Shown here: in pieces, positions 52,360 through 63,131 of the stretch
Layout: every line of letters starts with the position of its first letter
Position numbering within the stretch: position 1 is the stretch's first letter
NCBI GenBank assembly: GCA_963836005.1
Contig: CAWIHS010000002.1
Location: forward strand, 124,001-188,000
Length of the DNA: 64,000 bases
Direction of reading: 5' to 3'
Source of the DNA: CAWIHS01 sp963836005
GTDB taxonomy: Bacteria > Pseudomonadota > Gammaproteobacteria > GRL18
Position numbers and translations under genes: made by a program
Notes under the pieces: model-generated
The model's database searches: none
Told to the model about the DNA's origin: nothing
The model's input: only the letters and a program-made list of their open reading frames with translations

Positions 52360-55134
52360 TCATAATTTTTTCCACAGATTTATGGCCTTCTGTTTCTCTG
52401 AAAAACCAGTGTTTGATCCTAAAATGCCTTCCAGTATCTGTTTGGCTTGCCTGGTTTCATTGTTTAAATAATAGCCTTCAGCCAGATGATACTGGATATC
52501 ATTTGAACCAGGATCGAGTTTGACGGCTTTTTGCAGCATTTTAATGCCCTCTTCAATACTGCCCTGCTTCAGTAAAATATATCCATATGTATCAATAATA
52601 GCAGAGGAATCTGGTGCTTGCATATAAGCTTTCTTTGCCAGACTTATAGCTTCAGGATTACCCTGCATAGCATAGACCCAGGCCAGATTATTCAGCGCCA
52701 GGACATGATCGGCTTTGATTTTAAGTATTGACTGGTAGTGGCTGACGGCCTGATCCAGTTGATTTTTCTGCTGATATATATTGCCCAGCTTGAAATGAAG
52801 TTGAATATTATTACTGTCTGTTTGCAGCTTTTCAGTCAACAATTGAATGGCATTATCATCCTGCCCCTGTATCAAGAGAATTTCAGCGATCATCAGCAGC
52901 AGTGTTGTATCCGCCTGTATGTTATAGGCCTGTTGATAGTAATTGAGCGCATCTTCATAATCCTTCTGCTGTAAATAAACATCCCCTCTCAAACGCAGGC
53001 CTATAGCCTGATTGGGAAAACGCTCTATCATATCATCGGCAACATCCATGGCCTGCTGGTAACGTTGTATTTTTATCAAATAAGATACTTTTATTCCCAG
53101 AGGCTGTGGATCCGCTGGTGAAATAGCAATGACTTCGTCGATAAGCTTAATGACCTCAGTTTCACGGCCAGGCTGCGTGGATAATAAATTGGCCAGCATC
53201 AGGCGGTGTTTGCTGTCTTTTGCATTACTCTTAATAATGCTTCTTAGTGTCTGTTCGGCTTCATTCTCCTTTTTGTCAGCTATCTCAGCTCTGGCCAGGA
53301 ATGACATGGCATCTTTGTCATCAGGATAAGACTTAATCATTTGTTGTGCTAATAGCAACTGCTTTTGCGGCTGTTGGTTTTCTGCATACCACCTGCCAAG
53401 TAAAGAAGCCATTGCGATGCGTGCCTTTTGATTAGCCGATGTTATTTCCAATCCAGTCAGAAGATATTTCTCTGCGTCCTGAAGATTATTTTGTTTATCA
53501 GCAATACCCGCCAATGCCAGATAAGCTTTTGTATTTTTTGCCTCGATATTCAGAACCTGGGTCAAATATTTTTTTGCGCTAACGAAGTTGTTTTGTTCAA
53601 GGGCCAGTTGTGCTAACCCAAAATACGCAGGAATAAAATTTTTATCGAGTTGTAAAATTTTCTGATAGACACTTTTAGCACGGTCATTATGACCATTGAG
53701 CCTTTCAACAATAGCTAAAAAATTGTACAGCTGAGGATCCTGAGGTGACTCTTCTATTAACGTTCTAAGCAGTTTTTCTGCTTTAATAATATCTTTCTTT
53801 TGAATATAGGCGAGAATTAGCAGGTTATTGGTTTGCTGGTTGCCTTTTCCAGACTTTAAGGTGTTTTCTAAATTAGTGATCGCTGTATCAATATCCCCGC
53901 TTTTAAATTGACCAGCCATTAATCGTTGTTGTACCAGTTTACTGTCAGGCGCCAATGCTTTAGCCTGGTTGAGTAATTCAATACCTTTCTCGTGCTCTCC
54001 CTGTAAAATATAAGCACTTCCCAGTGTAGTTAATATTTCGGCATTTTGAGCCCGTTGTTCTGCATCTATACCTTCCAGGATCAAAACGGCCTGCCCACTG
54101 TTACCCTGTCTGAGATAGATGGTTGCCAGCAAGTGTTGTACTTCAATATTATTCGGGTTTATTGAAAGGTACTGGATGATATTTTTTTCTGCCTGGTTAA
54201 AAAAGCCCTGTTCCAAACTGGCAACTCCTAACACTAACATAGACGGATAATGTCTCGGCAAAACACTCAGTACGTATTGCGATAAGCTTTGAGCTTCCGG
54301 GTATTTTTTTTGCTGCAGTCTAATCTGTGCCAGTAAATAAGTGGCCAGCGGCTGATTATTCATTTCCTGCAGCACACGCTGGATATCCTGTTCTGCGGCA
54401 TCATACTGTTTGAGTGCCAGATAAATGACCGCACGCTCATAATAGTAAGTGGGATTGTTAGCGTTTTGATTTATCAGCCGATCATAAAGCTCCAGTGCCT
54501 GGTCGTTCTGCTTATCTGCAAGATACATTTTTGCTTTAAGCTGCAATGCGGCCTCATTATCTGCGTCTATTGCGAGGGCTTTTTCAGTCCATTGAGATGC
54601 ACTATCCATATCTTTATCCAGCAGAGCTAACCTGGCCAGCCCCATATAAGCGCGTGCATTTGCACTTTCTGCCGCTATTTTAGTATATATCTGTCTGGCT
54701 TTTTCTCGCTGTCCGAGTCCCAGGTAGGCGCTGGCCTGATATACCTGTCTTTGCTCTTCGTCCGCTTTATCTGCAAACGGGGTATCCAGTATTTCATCTA
54801 CTTTTGCGTATTCTTTATCCCTGAGTAGTAGCTGTGCATACGTCAAGGAATATTCAGGGCTTTCTGGATTGAGAGAATAAGCTCTCTGAAACTCTTTTTT
54901 TGCGCCTGAAAGCTGTCCGCTTTTAAGATAAGCAGTACCCAAGAGATAACGAGCCTGAGCATCTTTAGGCTTATTTCTTAGCTGATTCTTTAACTGAATA
55001 ATTGCAGCTCTGAACTCTCCTTTTTCGAGATACACTTTAGCTTCATTGACATAGTCTGCTGACAACGCCTGGCCAGAACAAATGATCAATGTGGTTAAAA
55101 CTAATGTCGCAAGTACAGTTTTTCTCAATATCAT
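52360..55134 (-). CDS. prsT: PrsT-type PEP-CTERM system TPR-repeat protein, copy 1
   Basis: 924 residues. Signal peptide RKTVLATLVLTTLIICSGQALSA; a Cys is present but the lipobox is not canonical, though the family is usually called a lipoprotein. ADYVNEAKVYLEKGEFRAAIIQLKNQLRNKPKDAQARYLLGTAYLKSGQ is the classic PrsT start. The remainder is about 22 tetratricopeptide units to the end. It is exported and probably scaffolds the polysaccharide export or protein-sorting complex. An AGGA stands 8 bases before the ATG. Follows its paralogue after 90 bases. Confidence 0.9.
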   Translation of the reverse strand: MILRKTVLATLVLTTLIICSGQALSADYVNEAKVYLEKGEFRAAIIQLKNQLRNKPKDAQARYLLGTAYLKSGQLSGAKKEFQRAYSLNPESPEYSLTYAQLLLRDKEYAKVDEILDTPFADKADEEQRQVYQASAYLGLGQREKARQIYTKIAAESANARAYMGLARLALLDKDMDSASQWTEKALAIDADNEAALQLKAKMYLADKQNDQALELYDRLINQNANNPTYYYERAVIYLALKQYDAAEQDIQRVLQEMNNQPLATYLLAQIRLQQKKYPEAQSLSQYVLSVLPRHYPSMLVLGVASLEQGFFNQAEKNIIQYLSINPNNIEVQHLLATIYLRQGNSGQAVLILEGIDAEQRAQNAEILTTLGSAYILQGEHEKGIELLNQAKALAPDSKLVQQRLMAGQFKSGDIDTAITNLENTLKSGKGNQQTNNLLILAYIQKKDIIKAEKLLRTLIEESPQDPQLYNFLAIVERLNGHNDRAKSVYQKILQLDKNFIPAYFGLAQLALEQNNFVSAKKYLTQVLNIEAKNTKAYLALAGIADKQNNLQDAEKYLLTGLEITSANQKARIAMASLLGRWYAENQQPQKQLLLAQQMIKSYPDDKDAMSFLARAEIADKKENEAEQTLRSIIKSNAKDSKHRLMLANLLSTQPGRETEVIKLIDEVIAISPADPQPLGIKVSYLIKIQRYQQAMDVADDMIERFPNQAIGLRLRGDVYLQQKDYEDALNYYQQAYNIQADTTLLLMIAEILLIQGQDDNAIQLLTEKLQTDSNNIQLHFKLGNIYQQKNQLDQAVSHYQSILKIKADHVLALNNLAWVYAMQGNPEAISLAKKAYMQAPDSSAIIDTYGYILLKQGSIEEGIKMLQKAVKLDPGSNDIQYHLAEGYYLNNETRQAKQILEGILGSNTGFSEKQKAINLWKKL

Positions 55135-55224
55135 TATTATTCCTGTTGCATAGGTTTATTCTTAAGCAAAAATGCGCACGAATCCAGTCTTTTATCGCGG
55201 GAAAACCAGCCCCTGGTTCCATGC

Positions 55225-57891
55225 TTAGTTTTTTAATTTGCCCTGTAAGTTCTTTGCATTTTCTTTTTCTGAAAAGTTTTTATCCTTACTTAAAATGGCA
55301 TCAATGATTATTTTCGCTTTCGGCTCTTCATAATTTAAATAGTATGCTTTCGCCAGATGATACTGGATATCCAGCACCTCTGGTGTATTCCTGGCCGCTT
55401 CCTCTAAAATATTGATAGCGGCTTCCAGTTTGCCCTGATTCAGTAATATATAACCATAAGTATCAGCAATGGCAGCAGAATCGGGGGCATTTTCATAGGC
55501 TTTTTTTGCCATAGAGATGGCCTCAGGATTGTCTTGCTGTGCATAGATCCATGCGAGGTTGTTCAACGCCAGAGTATTGTCTGGTCTTATCTCAAGCATT
55601 GTCAGATAATGTTCGATAGCTTTATCTGGCCGATTACTTTGCTGATAAATAGAAGCCAGTTTGAAATGCGCTGCCAGGTTCTGGCCATCTTTTTCTAATT
55701 CCTCTTGCAGAAATTTAACCGCCTCGTCTTCCTGGCCCTGAAATAACAGGATTTCTGTGATTACAATCAACACCTTATTATCAGCCTGAATGTTGTAGGC
55801 CAACTGATAATTTTCCAGCGCCTGCTGATAATGCTGGATTTTTAACTGGTAGTCCGCTTTCATTATAATCGATTCGGAATTGCCAGGATTCAGCTTAATC
55901 ACAGCATCCATAAGAGTAATAACATCACTCTTGCGATCCGGCTGCCTGGCCAGTATATTTGCCAGCAGCAAACGATGCCTGGTGTCCGTATCATCGAGAT
56001 TAATAATCTTTTCCAGGGTCAATTCTGCGTTTCTCTCATTGTTACTGGCTATCTCTGCAGCAGCTAAAATTGATAGCGCGCCTTTATTTTCAGGATGACT
56101 TATCACCAGCTGTTGGGCTAAAGGCAGCAGTTTTTCCGCCTGCTTTTGACGGATATACCATTTTTCAAGCGCAGCAGCCATAGTGATTTTCGCCTCAACA
56201 TTGTCTGATGCGTTTTCAACCCCTCTGAGCAGTTGATTTTCTATTTCCCGCGGATTGTTTTCAATTTTCGCAATACCTGCCAGGAGAATATAGGCTTTTG
56301 CATACTGTTGATCGATGCGAATAACTTCATTTAAGTAACCTTTGGCCTGTTCCAGTTGTTGTTTTTCTATCGACAGTTGTGCCAGGCCTAAATAGGCAGG
56401 AATAAAGTTTTCATCCAGTTGCAGCGCTTGCTCATAGGCAGCTTTCGACCTGCTCTCATAACCTTTGTTTTTTTCCACTATAGCCAGAAAATGGTACAAT
56501 TGAGGGTCTTCTGGTGACTGTTTGATAAACTCTTTGAGCTGTGCTTCTGCTTTACTAAATTGTTGTTTCTGTAAATAAGAAACAATCAGCAGGTAGTTGT
56601 CTTTAGCGCTACTTTGCCCATGTTCCAGCATAGCTTCCAGACCGAAAATCGCATTATCAATGTCTCCCGAATGATATTGTCCGGCAATCAGCCTTTGTTG
56701 AATGATTTCACTTTCAGGCGACAACGCCCTGGCCTGAGTCAAAACGGCTATGGCTTTTTCATGATCTCCCTGCAACAGGTATGCACTACCCATTGTGGTT
56801 AATAGTTGTGGGCTTCGCTCTCTTACTTCTTCACTAATAGTTTCCAGTAGCAAAAGTGCCTGATCGGCTTTTCCCTGCCTCAAATATACATTCGCCAGCA
56901 TATTCTGTGCATTGATATTATCCGGATTTGTCGACAGGTATTGAATAATATATTTTTCTGCCTGATTGAAATGACTTTGTTGCAGATTTATAAATCCAAG
57001 GATCAGCATAGAAGGCGTATGCTTGGGAACATAGTTCAGTACCAGTTGTGCAGCTCGCTGGGCTGCCGCAAAATCACCCTCCTGTATTTTTATCTGCGCC
57101 AGCAAATAATTAGCTTTAGGGAAGTTTGCTGCTTCTTTCAGTACCTGCTGAATATCTTTTTCAGCATCCTGTAGTTTTCCGAGCAGCATCAGTGTAGCGG
57201 CACGCTCAATATACAGCTGCAGATCATTGGGATATTGTTTGATTAACTCATCATAGATGGTGAGAGCATCTGCATGTTTTTTTTCAATATTGGCAATTTT
57301 TGCCTTGAGTTGTAATGCTTTCCTGTTATCCGGTTCCTGCAGCAGTGCTTTTTCAATCCATTGAGAGGCAGATTCTATATCACTTTTCTCCCATGCCAGC
57401 AGGGCAAGACCATGGTAAATTTGTACATCCTGAAGTGTCTGTTCCAGCTCAGTAAAAATTTTCTCTGCATCATCACGCTGCCCAAGTCCCAGATAGGCGT
57501 AAGCCTGATAAATCTGTCTCTGCTGTTCGTCGGCCTTATCACTGAATGGTTGATTAAGTAATTCAGTGACTTGCTTATATTCGCGTTTAAGCAGCAATAT
57601 TTCAGCATACGCCAAAGTGAATTGAGAATTTTCTGCATTGAGTCGATATGCCTTGTTTAGCTCCTTTTCTGCAGCGTCAACCTGACCCGTTGACAGATAT
57701 GTAGTACCTAATAAATAACGCGCCTGAGCATCTTTGGGATTGTTTTTAAGCTGATTTTTTAACTGGATAATAGCGGCCTGATTTTCACCTTGAGTAAGAG
57801 AATCTCTGGCATCCTGCATATAATCGGCAGACAGCGCAAGAGTTGAGGTTAATAGCGAAACGAGTGAAATAATGATAGTTTTTTTCAACAT
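55225..57891 (-). CDS. prsT: PrsT-type PEP-CTERM system TPR-repeat protein, copy 2
   Basis: About 888 residues from the ATG at 57891, which has AGGAA upstream and directly opens the signal peptide LKKTIIISLVSLLTSTLALSA; an in-frame TTG 39 bases further up is less likely. ADYMQDARDSLTQGENQAAIIQLKNQLKNNPKDAQARYLLGTTYLSTGQ parallels copy 1 closely and about 21 TPR units follow. No lipobox Cys. The two copies look like a tandem duplication that has diverged. Lies 190 bases after prsR. Confidence 0.9.
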   Translation of the reverse strand: MLKKTIIISLVSLLTSTLALSADYMQDARDSLTQGENQAAIIQLKNQLKNNPKDAQARYLLGTTYLSTGQVDAAEKELNKAYRLNAENSQFTLAYAEILLLKREYKQVTELLNQPFSDKADEQQRQIYQAYAYLGLGQRDDAEKIFTELEQTLQDVQIYHGLALLAWEKSDIESASQWIEKALLQEPDNRKALQLKAKIANIEKKHADALTIYDELIKQYPNDLQLYIERAATLMLLGKLQDAEKDIQQVLKEAANFPKANYLLAQIKIQEGDFAAAQRAAQLVLNYVPKHTPSMLILGFINLQQSHFNQAEKYIIQYLSTNPDNINAQNMLANVYLRQGKADQALLLLETISEEVRERSPQLLTTMGSAYLLQGDHEKAIAVLTQARALSPESEIIQQRLIAGQYHSGDIDNAIFGLEAMLEHGQSSAKDNYLLIVSYLQKQQFSKAEAQLKEFIKQSPEDPQLYHFLAIVEKNKGYESRSKAAYEQALQLDENFIPAYLGLAQLSIEKQQLEQAKGYLNEVIRIDQQYAKAYILLAGIAKIENNPREIENQLLRGVENASDNVEAKITMAAALEKWYIRQKQAEKLLPLAQQLVISHPENKGALSILAAAEIASNNERNAELTLEKIINLDDTDTRHRLLLANILARQPDRKSDVITLMDAVIKLNPGNSESIIMKADYQLKIQHYQQALENYQLAYNIQADNKVLIVITEILLFQGQEDEAVKFLQEELEKDGQNLAAHFKLASIYQQSNRPDKAIEHYLTMLEIRPDNTLALNNLAWIYAQQDNPEAISMAKKAYENAPDSAAIADTYGYILLNQGKLEAAINILEEAARNTPEVLDIQYHLAKAYYLNYEEPKAKIIIDAILSKDKNFSEKENAKNLQGKLKN

Positions 57892-58081
57892 CACTAAGTT
57901 TTCCTGAATTTCATCATGGTTTAGTTTCAATTAAAGCAGCTTATCAGTGTTCGGAATAACATTAAGTTCTTCAGCATGACATCAAAATTATTATTACCTG
58001 ACATTAATAGAACACAAATAGGTTTGCAGCATAATCCGCTACCTGATGTACTCTCCATAAGTGTTTCTTAATCAGCTTACA

Positions 58082-59437
58082 TTAGATCTGGATGCCGTAT
58101 TTTTTAAACAGAGTATATAACGTCGGCCTGGTAACGCCCAATAAATTGGCTGTTCTGGAAATATTATTATCTGCATAACTCAGAGCACGTCGGATAGCCG
58201 TTGTTTCTGCAGCTTCCCTGACTTCCTTGAGATTCAGGGGTAAGCTCGAGTCATCACTGGTATCGGTTAATTCCAGATCCTCTGCGGTGATATATTTTCC
58301 TTCTGACATGATCACTGCACGTTTAATCTTGTTTTCCAGTTCCCTGATATTGCCTGGCCAGGAATATTTTTCAATAAGTTGCCCGGCATCTCTGGTAAAA
58401 CCTTTAGCTTTGACTTTTTGCTGTCCACTGAATTTTTTCGCAAATGCAGTTGCTATAAGTATAGCATCACCTTCTCTTTCCCTCAGGGGAGGAATATTAA
58501 TCGTGATTTCACTCAACCGGTAATATAAATCTTCCCTGAATTTGCCTTCTGCAATAAGTTTTTGCAGATCCTGATGAGTTGCACATACGACTCGAATATC
58601 GACCGGGATTTCAGTTCTGCCTCCTATACGCTCTACCGTTCTTTCCTGCAGAAAACGTAACAGTTTGGCCTGTAAAGGCAAAGGCAAGTCTCCTATTTCG
58701 TCAAGAAAAAAAGTCCCTTTATCAGCATATTCAATTTTCCCTTTAGTTTGTTTCACCGCTCCGGTAAAAGCGCCTTTTTCATAGCCAAACAACTCACTTT
58801 CCAGTAAATTTTCAGGTATAGCTGCTGAGTTTACAGCTACAAATTCATTGTTTTTCCGCTTGCTTAAATTATGCAGCGCTCGTGCCAGCAGTTCTTTACC
58901 TGTACCGCTATCACCCAGTAACAAAGTGGTTACATCGCTGGGAGCAATTTTTTCTACCGTGCGGGCAAGATTTTGCATTTTTGTACTGCTTGCTATCAGT
59001 CCCTGCAATGGTTCATCTGATTTGAGAGCGAGTCGTTTATTTTCCTGTTCAAGTTCTACCAGATGAAAAGCCCGATCGATGATCAAATTCAATATATCAA
59101 TTTCGACCGGCTTCTGGTAAAAATCGTAAGCTCCCATTGCCACAGCTTTAACCGCAATTTCACGATCATCGTTACCGGTCACCACTATCACTTTAGTTTC
59201 ACCGGACAATTGTAGAATCTGTTCCAGGACCGCGAGTCCTTCACTGGCATTAGCCGGATCCGGCGGCAAGCCAAGATCCAGTGTAATCACTGCAGGCGTA
59301 TATCGTCTGAACGCATTAATTGCCTCTTCTCTGTCTCCGGCGATAACTACGTTATAATCCTGAAAACTCCATTTTAATTGCTTTTGTAGTCCAGGATCAT
59401 CTTCCACAATGAGCAATGTTTTATTCTCTTGTTCCAA
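58082..59437 (-). CDS. prsR: PrsR: PEP-CTERM-box response regulator, sigma-54 activator
   Basis: 451 residues. Receiver domain 1-125 with phospho-acceptor Asp54 (VITLDLGLPPD), conserved Asp13/14 and Lys near 107. AAA+ sigma-54 interaction domain about 140-370: LLLGDSGTGKELLARALHNLS (Walker A), FGYEKGAFTGAVKQTKG (GAFTGA loop that contacts sigma-54), GTFFLDEIGDLPLPLQAKLL (Walker B). Fis-type helix-turn-helix at the end (NISRTANLLGVTRPTLYTLFKKYG). It should activate sigma-54 promoters of PEP-CTERM and related genes, such as the one at 47447. 5 bases after prsK. Confidence 0.95.
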   Translation of the reverse strand: MEQENKTLLIVEDDPGLQKQLKWSFQDYNVVIAGDREEAINAFRRYTPAVITLDLGLPPDPANASEGLAVLEQILQLSGETKVIVVTGNDDREIAVKAVAMGAYDFYQKPVEIDILNLIIDRAFHLVELEQENKRLALKSDEPLQGLIASSTKMQNLARTVEKIAPSDVTTLLLGDSGTGKELLARALHNLSKRKNNEFVAVNSAAIPENLLESELFGYEKGAFTGAVKQTKGKIEYADKGTFFLDEIGDLPLPLQAKLLRFLQERTVERIGGRTEIPVDIRVVCATHQDLQKLIAEGKFREDLYYRLSEITINIPPLREREGDAILIATAFAKKFSGQQKVKAKGFTRDAGQLIEKYSWPGNIRELENKIKRAVIMSEGKYITAEDLELTDTSDDSSLPLNLKEVREAAETTAIRRALSYADNNISRTANLLGVTRPTLYTLFKKYGIQI

Positions 59438-59442
59438 AATAA

Positions 59443-61596
59443 TTACCTTTCATAGCTGGTTATCCTCTCATCCTGAGCACTGACACCCATAGCGGCGATA
59501 CGGTTGCTCTCTTCTGCAGATGGTTGTTGACTGCTTTCCATCAATGGCAGTTCAATACAAAAAGTAGTGCCTTTATTGAGCTCACTGGTGACCGATATTT
59601 TCCCTGAATGATTAAGAATATAATTCTTAGCTTCATACACACCAATACCCATGCCGGCATTGCCTTTAGTCGTATCAAATGGCTTAAACAGTCGTTCGGA
59701 AATGAACTTTTTATCCATGCCCATGCCATTATCCGAGATGGCTATAATTGCTTTCTGTTCATCCCGGCTCAGGCTGACTTTAACAAATCCTTTATCATCC
59801 GTTGCATCCTGAGCGTTTTGTATCAGATGTCCCATTATGGATGCGATTTTTTCATATTCTCCCTTAATGAAGCATTGTTTCAATGCCGTGTTAAATTCGG
59901 GCCGGGGCAGATTAGACGATTGCTGCCGGATAACATCATTGATTAACTCAACCAGATCAATTCTGATTCTTTTCACCTCCACATTGCGTTTTCTCAGCTG
60001 CCCCACCAGATTCTGCATTTTGTGAACCACATTTTCCAGGGTTTCTATCGCATCATCAATAAATTCCGGATTATGCTTATGTTTTTCGGCATTTTTCACG
60101 ATCAGAGAAACCTGAGCCACCAGATTTTTTAGATCATGGATCAAAAAGGCAGATAAGCGGCTATAGGCTTCGAATTGTCTGGCCGTGGATAATTCTTCAC
60201 TGGACTTGCTTAGTATCAGAGCATTGGCTAGCTGCATACCAACCGTTTTTAGCAGATCATGATCTTCCCAGTTCAGCTTTCTGGCCACACGAGGCTTACG
60301 CAATACAACAAACGCTTCCAGTGCATTTTGCTGCAGCAATGGAACAATCAGCCAGATATGCTTATCGGCCTCTCTCCAACAGCTAAAGTCCAACTCATCA
60401 TAAACTTCCGGGCTGTCCTCATATTCCTGCAGATCAATGACCCATTGCTTTTCAGTCATAAGCTGTATTACAGGTGCATCCCCTGCAATCAATTCCAACT
60501 CATTGCTGGTCATTCCATCTGCCAGATAAAAATCACCATTTTCATTTTTTATCCATAATCCTCCGCCCGAACTGTCTGACAGATCTGCCAGGGTGCTGAT
60601 GATTACATTCGATAATTCATTAAAAGAGTCCAGTTCTGCAAGTTTTCTGCTTAATTTTATCCATTCGTCCCGGTAATCATATTTGTAATGCACGAAATGT
60701 TTATTGAAGTATACTTTCAGTATGGCCCTGATGGTGCCGGAGAATAGCAGCACAATGAGGATCAATATTCCCAGAAAAACAAACAGAATCTGTGCGAACT
60801 CCCCCCAGTCTCCTCCATATTGTTTGATATAGTAGCCAGCCAGCGACATCAGAATAAGATATAAGCCTGTTGCAACCAGACTGGTGGTATGAAAAATAAT
60901 TTTTCTGGAAACAGTATAACTCTTTCCATATTCCTGCAGGCGAATAACAAATATAGCCAGCAAGGGTACTATCATTGCATTTACGATCCCTCGAGCATTC
61001 CACAGCATCGAATCTACATTAGCAAACATCAGAGATTTACTATAGATTATAAAATCATAGACAAACATAGCTCCCAGGCCTAGACAGATAAACTTTACCG
61101 TCCAGCGATTTTCCGCAAGGGTATTACGATACAATTGTTCAACCAGGATCAGGCCGATAATGGAAAAACTGATATGAGTAATAAACCTGACATCAATGTT
61201 AAAAATCTGGTTGAGTGTATAAAGCCATTGTGGGTATAACTCAATAATCAATACAGACAAACCGGCTATAGCCAACAGCACAATATGTTTGTATTGCCAC
61301 ATTCCCTCATCTGTGTCACTGTCGGACTGCTGCACTCTGTAAGAAAATATCATGCTGAGTAAAAAATAAAACCAGCTTAAATTGCGCAGCGTTTCAAATG
61401 GTAAAATACTGGTGCTAAAAACATCCTCGTTGTACAATGCATAAATGCTGAAGCCGCTCCAGATAAATGAGCACAGCACCGCTATAAAAAAAGCCACGCT
61501 GGTACGAAATTTTCCAAGCCCCCAGAGACTTAAAAACAGCAGTCCTCCATACGCAAGCGCTGCCATCGCATAACTGAACAGGGCATAGTTTTCCAT
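59443..61596 (-). CDS. prsK: PrsK: XrtA/PEP-CTERM system histidine kinase
   Basis: 717 residues. About eight to nine membrane helices in residues 1-300, then a GAF-like domain (315-480), the phospho-acceptor helix SAFLIHDLKNLVAQVSLIVKNAEKH near residue 500 (the modified HDLKN H box typical of PrsK) and an HATPase domain with LIQNAQDATDDKGFV (N box), ISDNGMGMDKKFI (G1) and GNAGMGIGVYEAKN (G2). Senses an unknown membrane or envelope signal and phosphorylates PrsR, encoded 5 bases downstream. Confidence 0.95.
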   Translation of the reverse strand: MENYALFSYAMAALAYGGLLFLSLWGLGKFRTSVAFFIAVLCSFIWSGFSIYALYNEDVFSTSILPFETLRNLSWFYFLLSMIFSYRVQQSDSDTDEGMWQYKHIVLLAIAGLSVLIIELYPQWLYTLNQIFNIDVRFITHISFSIIGLILVEQLYRNTLAENRWTVKFICLGLGAMFVYDFIIYSKSLMFANVDSMLWNARGIVNAMIVPLLAIFVIRLQEYGKSYTVSRKIIFHTTSLVATGLYLILMSLAGYYIKQYGGDWGEFAQILFVFLGILILIVLLFSGTIRAILKVYFNKHFVHYKYDYRDEWIKLSRKLAELDSFNELSNVIISTLADLSDSSGGGLWIKNENGDFYLADGMTSNELELIAGDAPVIQLMTEKQWVIDLQEYEDSPEVYDELDFSCWREADKHIWLIVPLLQQNALEAFVVLRKPRVARKLNWEDHDLLKTVGMQLANALILSKSSEELSTARQFEAYSRLSAFLIHDLKNLVAQVSLIVKNAEKHKHNPEFIDDAIETLENVVHKMQNLVGQLRKRNVEVKRIRIDLVELINDVIRQQSSNLPRPEFNTALKQCFIKGEYEKIASIMGHLIQNAQDATDDKGFVKVSLSRDEQKAIIAISDNGMGMDKKFISERLFKPFDTTKGNAGMGIGVYEAKNYILNHSGKISVTSELNKGTTFCIELPLMESSQQPSAEESNRIAAMGVSAQDERITSYER

Positions 61597-61614
61597 TATC
61601 TATGGATGCATCCT

Positions 61615-62994
61615 TTAGCGTGCCCCCTGACCCCAGAGCACCACCTGAATAGTCTGCAGCAAGATCATAACATCCAGAAAGAGGCTGTAGTTTTTCATAT
61701 AGTACAAATCATATTCCAGTTTGTTGCGAGTATCTTCTTCTGTGGCACCATAGGGGTAACAGATTTGTGACCAGCCTGTTATTCCCGGTTTCACATAATG
61801 TCTTATTTCATAAAATCTGATTTTTTCAGCCAGTTCTTCCACAAATTCGGGGCGTTCCGGCCTCGGTCCGACAAAACTCATATCTCCCTTTAATACATTA
61901 AATATCTGTGGTAGTTCATCAATACGAAATTTACGTATCACTACTCCCACTTTGGTTACTCTCGGATCAACTTCCTGGGCCCATTGCGCACCATGTTTTT
62001 CAGCATTCATGCTCATACTGCGAAATTTCATTACTGTAAAATGCTTATTATTCAGTCCAACCCTGATTTGTTTATAGAATACGGTGCCTGTAAATTTGGA
62101 CTCCAGCATAATGGCTATAGCAGTAATTAGCATCACAGGCCAGGTTAGCAGCAGTAAAATTAAGGCCGCAAAAAGATCAAATAAGCGCTTTATAAATATA
62201 TCCAGCGGCTTATGAATAAAACCATCAGAAAAAATAAGATGACTCGGATTTAATGACTGTAGTTTTATACGGCCTGTCTGTCTTTCAAAAAAATCATTAA
62301 TATCAATGATTGAGGTACCATGCACTTTACATTCCAGCAATTGATCGGTAGGGAGGGATTTACGCCTGTCATCAATTGCGACGATGATTTCATCGACACG
62401 GTTGGAATTAATATATTTGTACAGACTATCACCTGTGGTGACTAACTGTTCATTGCTTACTTCAACAGGCTCATTGTCTATTGGCAAAAACCCCAGTAAC
62501 ATCAGGTTTTTCTTATCAGATTTACGTTTCAACTCATTAATTTGCGCAGCTCGATTTCCGGCCCCGAGAACCACTACCCGTTTGTTAAAATAATCATGGT
62601 CGGAAAATAAGGCCATGCTCGATCGGGTAATAAACAGGCCTGTTGCAGTAATAGCAAGTGCGTAGACAAATGTGGTTCGAGCCGTAAATAAATCAGGCTG
62701 CATATAGAAAATAAAGCTCATGGTGAAGAAAATAATAAACAGAGCCAGAGTAATGCGATATAAAGTCCCTCTTAGATTCAGTCTATGGTGCCGGGTATAC
62801 AAACCGACGGCCGTGAGTGAGAAAATCACTACCAGAGTAAACACGATTCCTGTAAAGGCACTTTGCTCAAATGGCTTGGAATCAAAATCATTCAGGTATC
62901 TGGCCAGCGGTACTGAACTCCAGAAAATTAAGGTTTCCAGCAGGTATAAAATCACCAGGCTTAAGGGGATATAGTGTTTGAAAATTCTGATCAT
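61615..62994 (-). CDS. Undecaprenyl-phosphate sugar-1-phosphate transferase, initiating (EpsB/TIGR03013-like)
   Basis: 459 residues. Five membrane helices in about 1-140 with a CoA-binding-like segment after them (RVVVLGAGNRAAQINELKRKSD, residues 145-230). A Bac_transf domain follows from about 255: IKRLFDLFAALILLLLTWPVMLITAIAIMLESKFTGTVFYKQIRVGLNNKHFTVMKFRSM and DELPQIFNVLKGDMSFVGPRPERPEFVEEL, both diagnostic of polyprenyl-phosphate hexose-1-phosphate transferases. It should attach the first sugar phosphate to undecaprenyl phosphate. 18 bases before prsK, and probably its operon leader. Confidence 0.93.
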   Translation of the reverse strand: MIRIFKHYIPLSLVILYLLETLIFWSSVPLARYLNDFDSKPFEQSAFTGIVFTLVVIFSLTAVGLYTRHHRLNLRGTLYRITLALFIIFFTMSFIFYMQPDLFTARTTFVYALAITATGLFITRSSMALFSDHDYFNKRVVVLGAGNRAAQINELKRKSDKKNLMLLGFLPIDNEPVEVSNEQLVTTGDSLYKYINSNRVDEIIVAIDDRRKSLPTDQLLECKVHGTSIIDINDFFERQTGRIKLQSLNPSHLIFSDGFIHKPLDIFIKRLFDLFAALILLLLTWPVMLITAIAIMLESKFTGTVFYKQIRVGLNNKHFTVMKFRSMSMNAEKHGAQWAQEVDPRVTKVGVVIRKFRIDELPQIFNVLKGDMSFVGPRPERPEFVEELAEKIRFYEIRHYVKPGITGWSQICYPYGATEEDTRNKLEYDLYYMKNYSLFLDVMILLQTIQVVLWGQGAR

Positions 62995-63131
62995 TTCGGT
63001 TCCATATCAAGGCGATATCAAGAAAGCTTAACCTTGTTAACGGGAATTAAATTCTAACATTATATGTTATGTATTTCTGAGAGTAAGGTCTTACAATTAA
63101 ATACTCATCCAGACATACTTTTCCAGAAACT

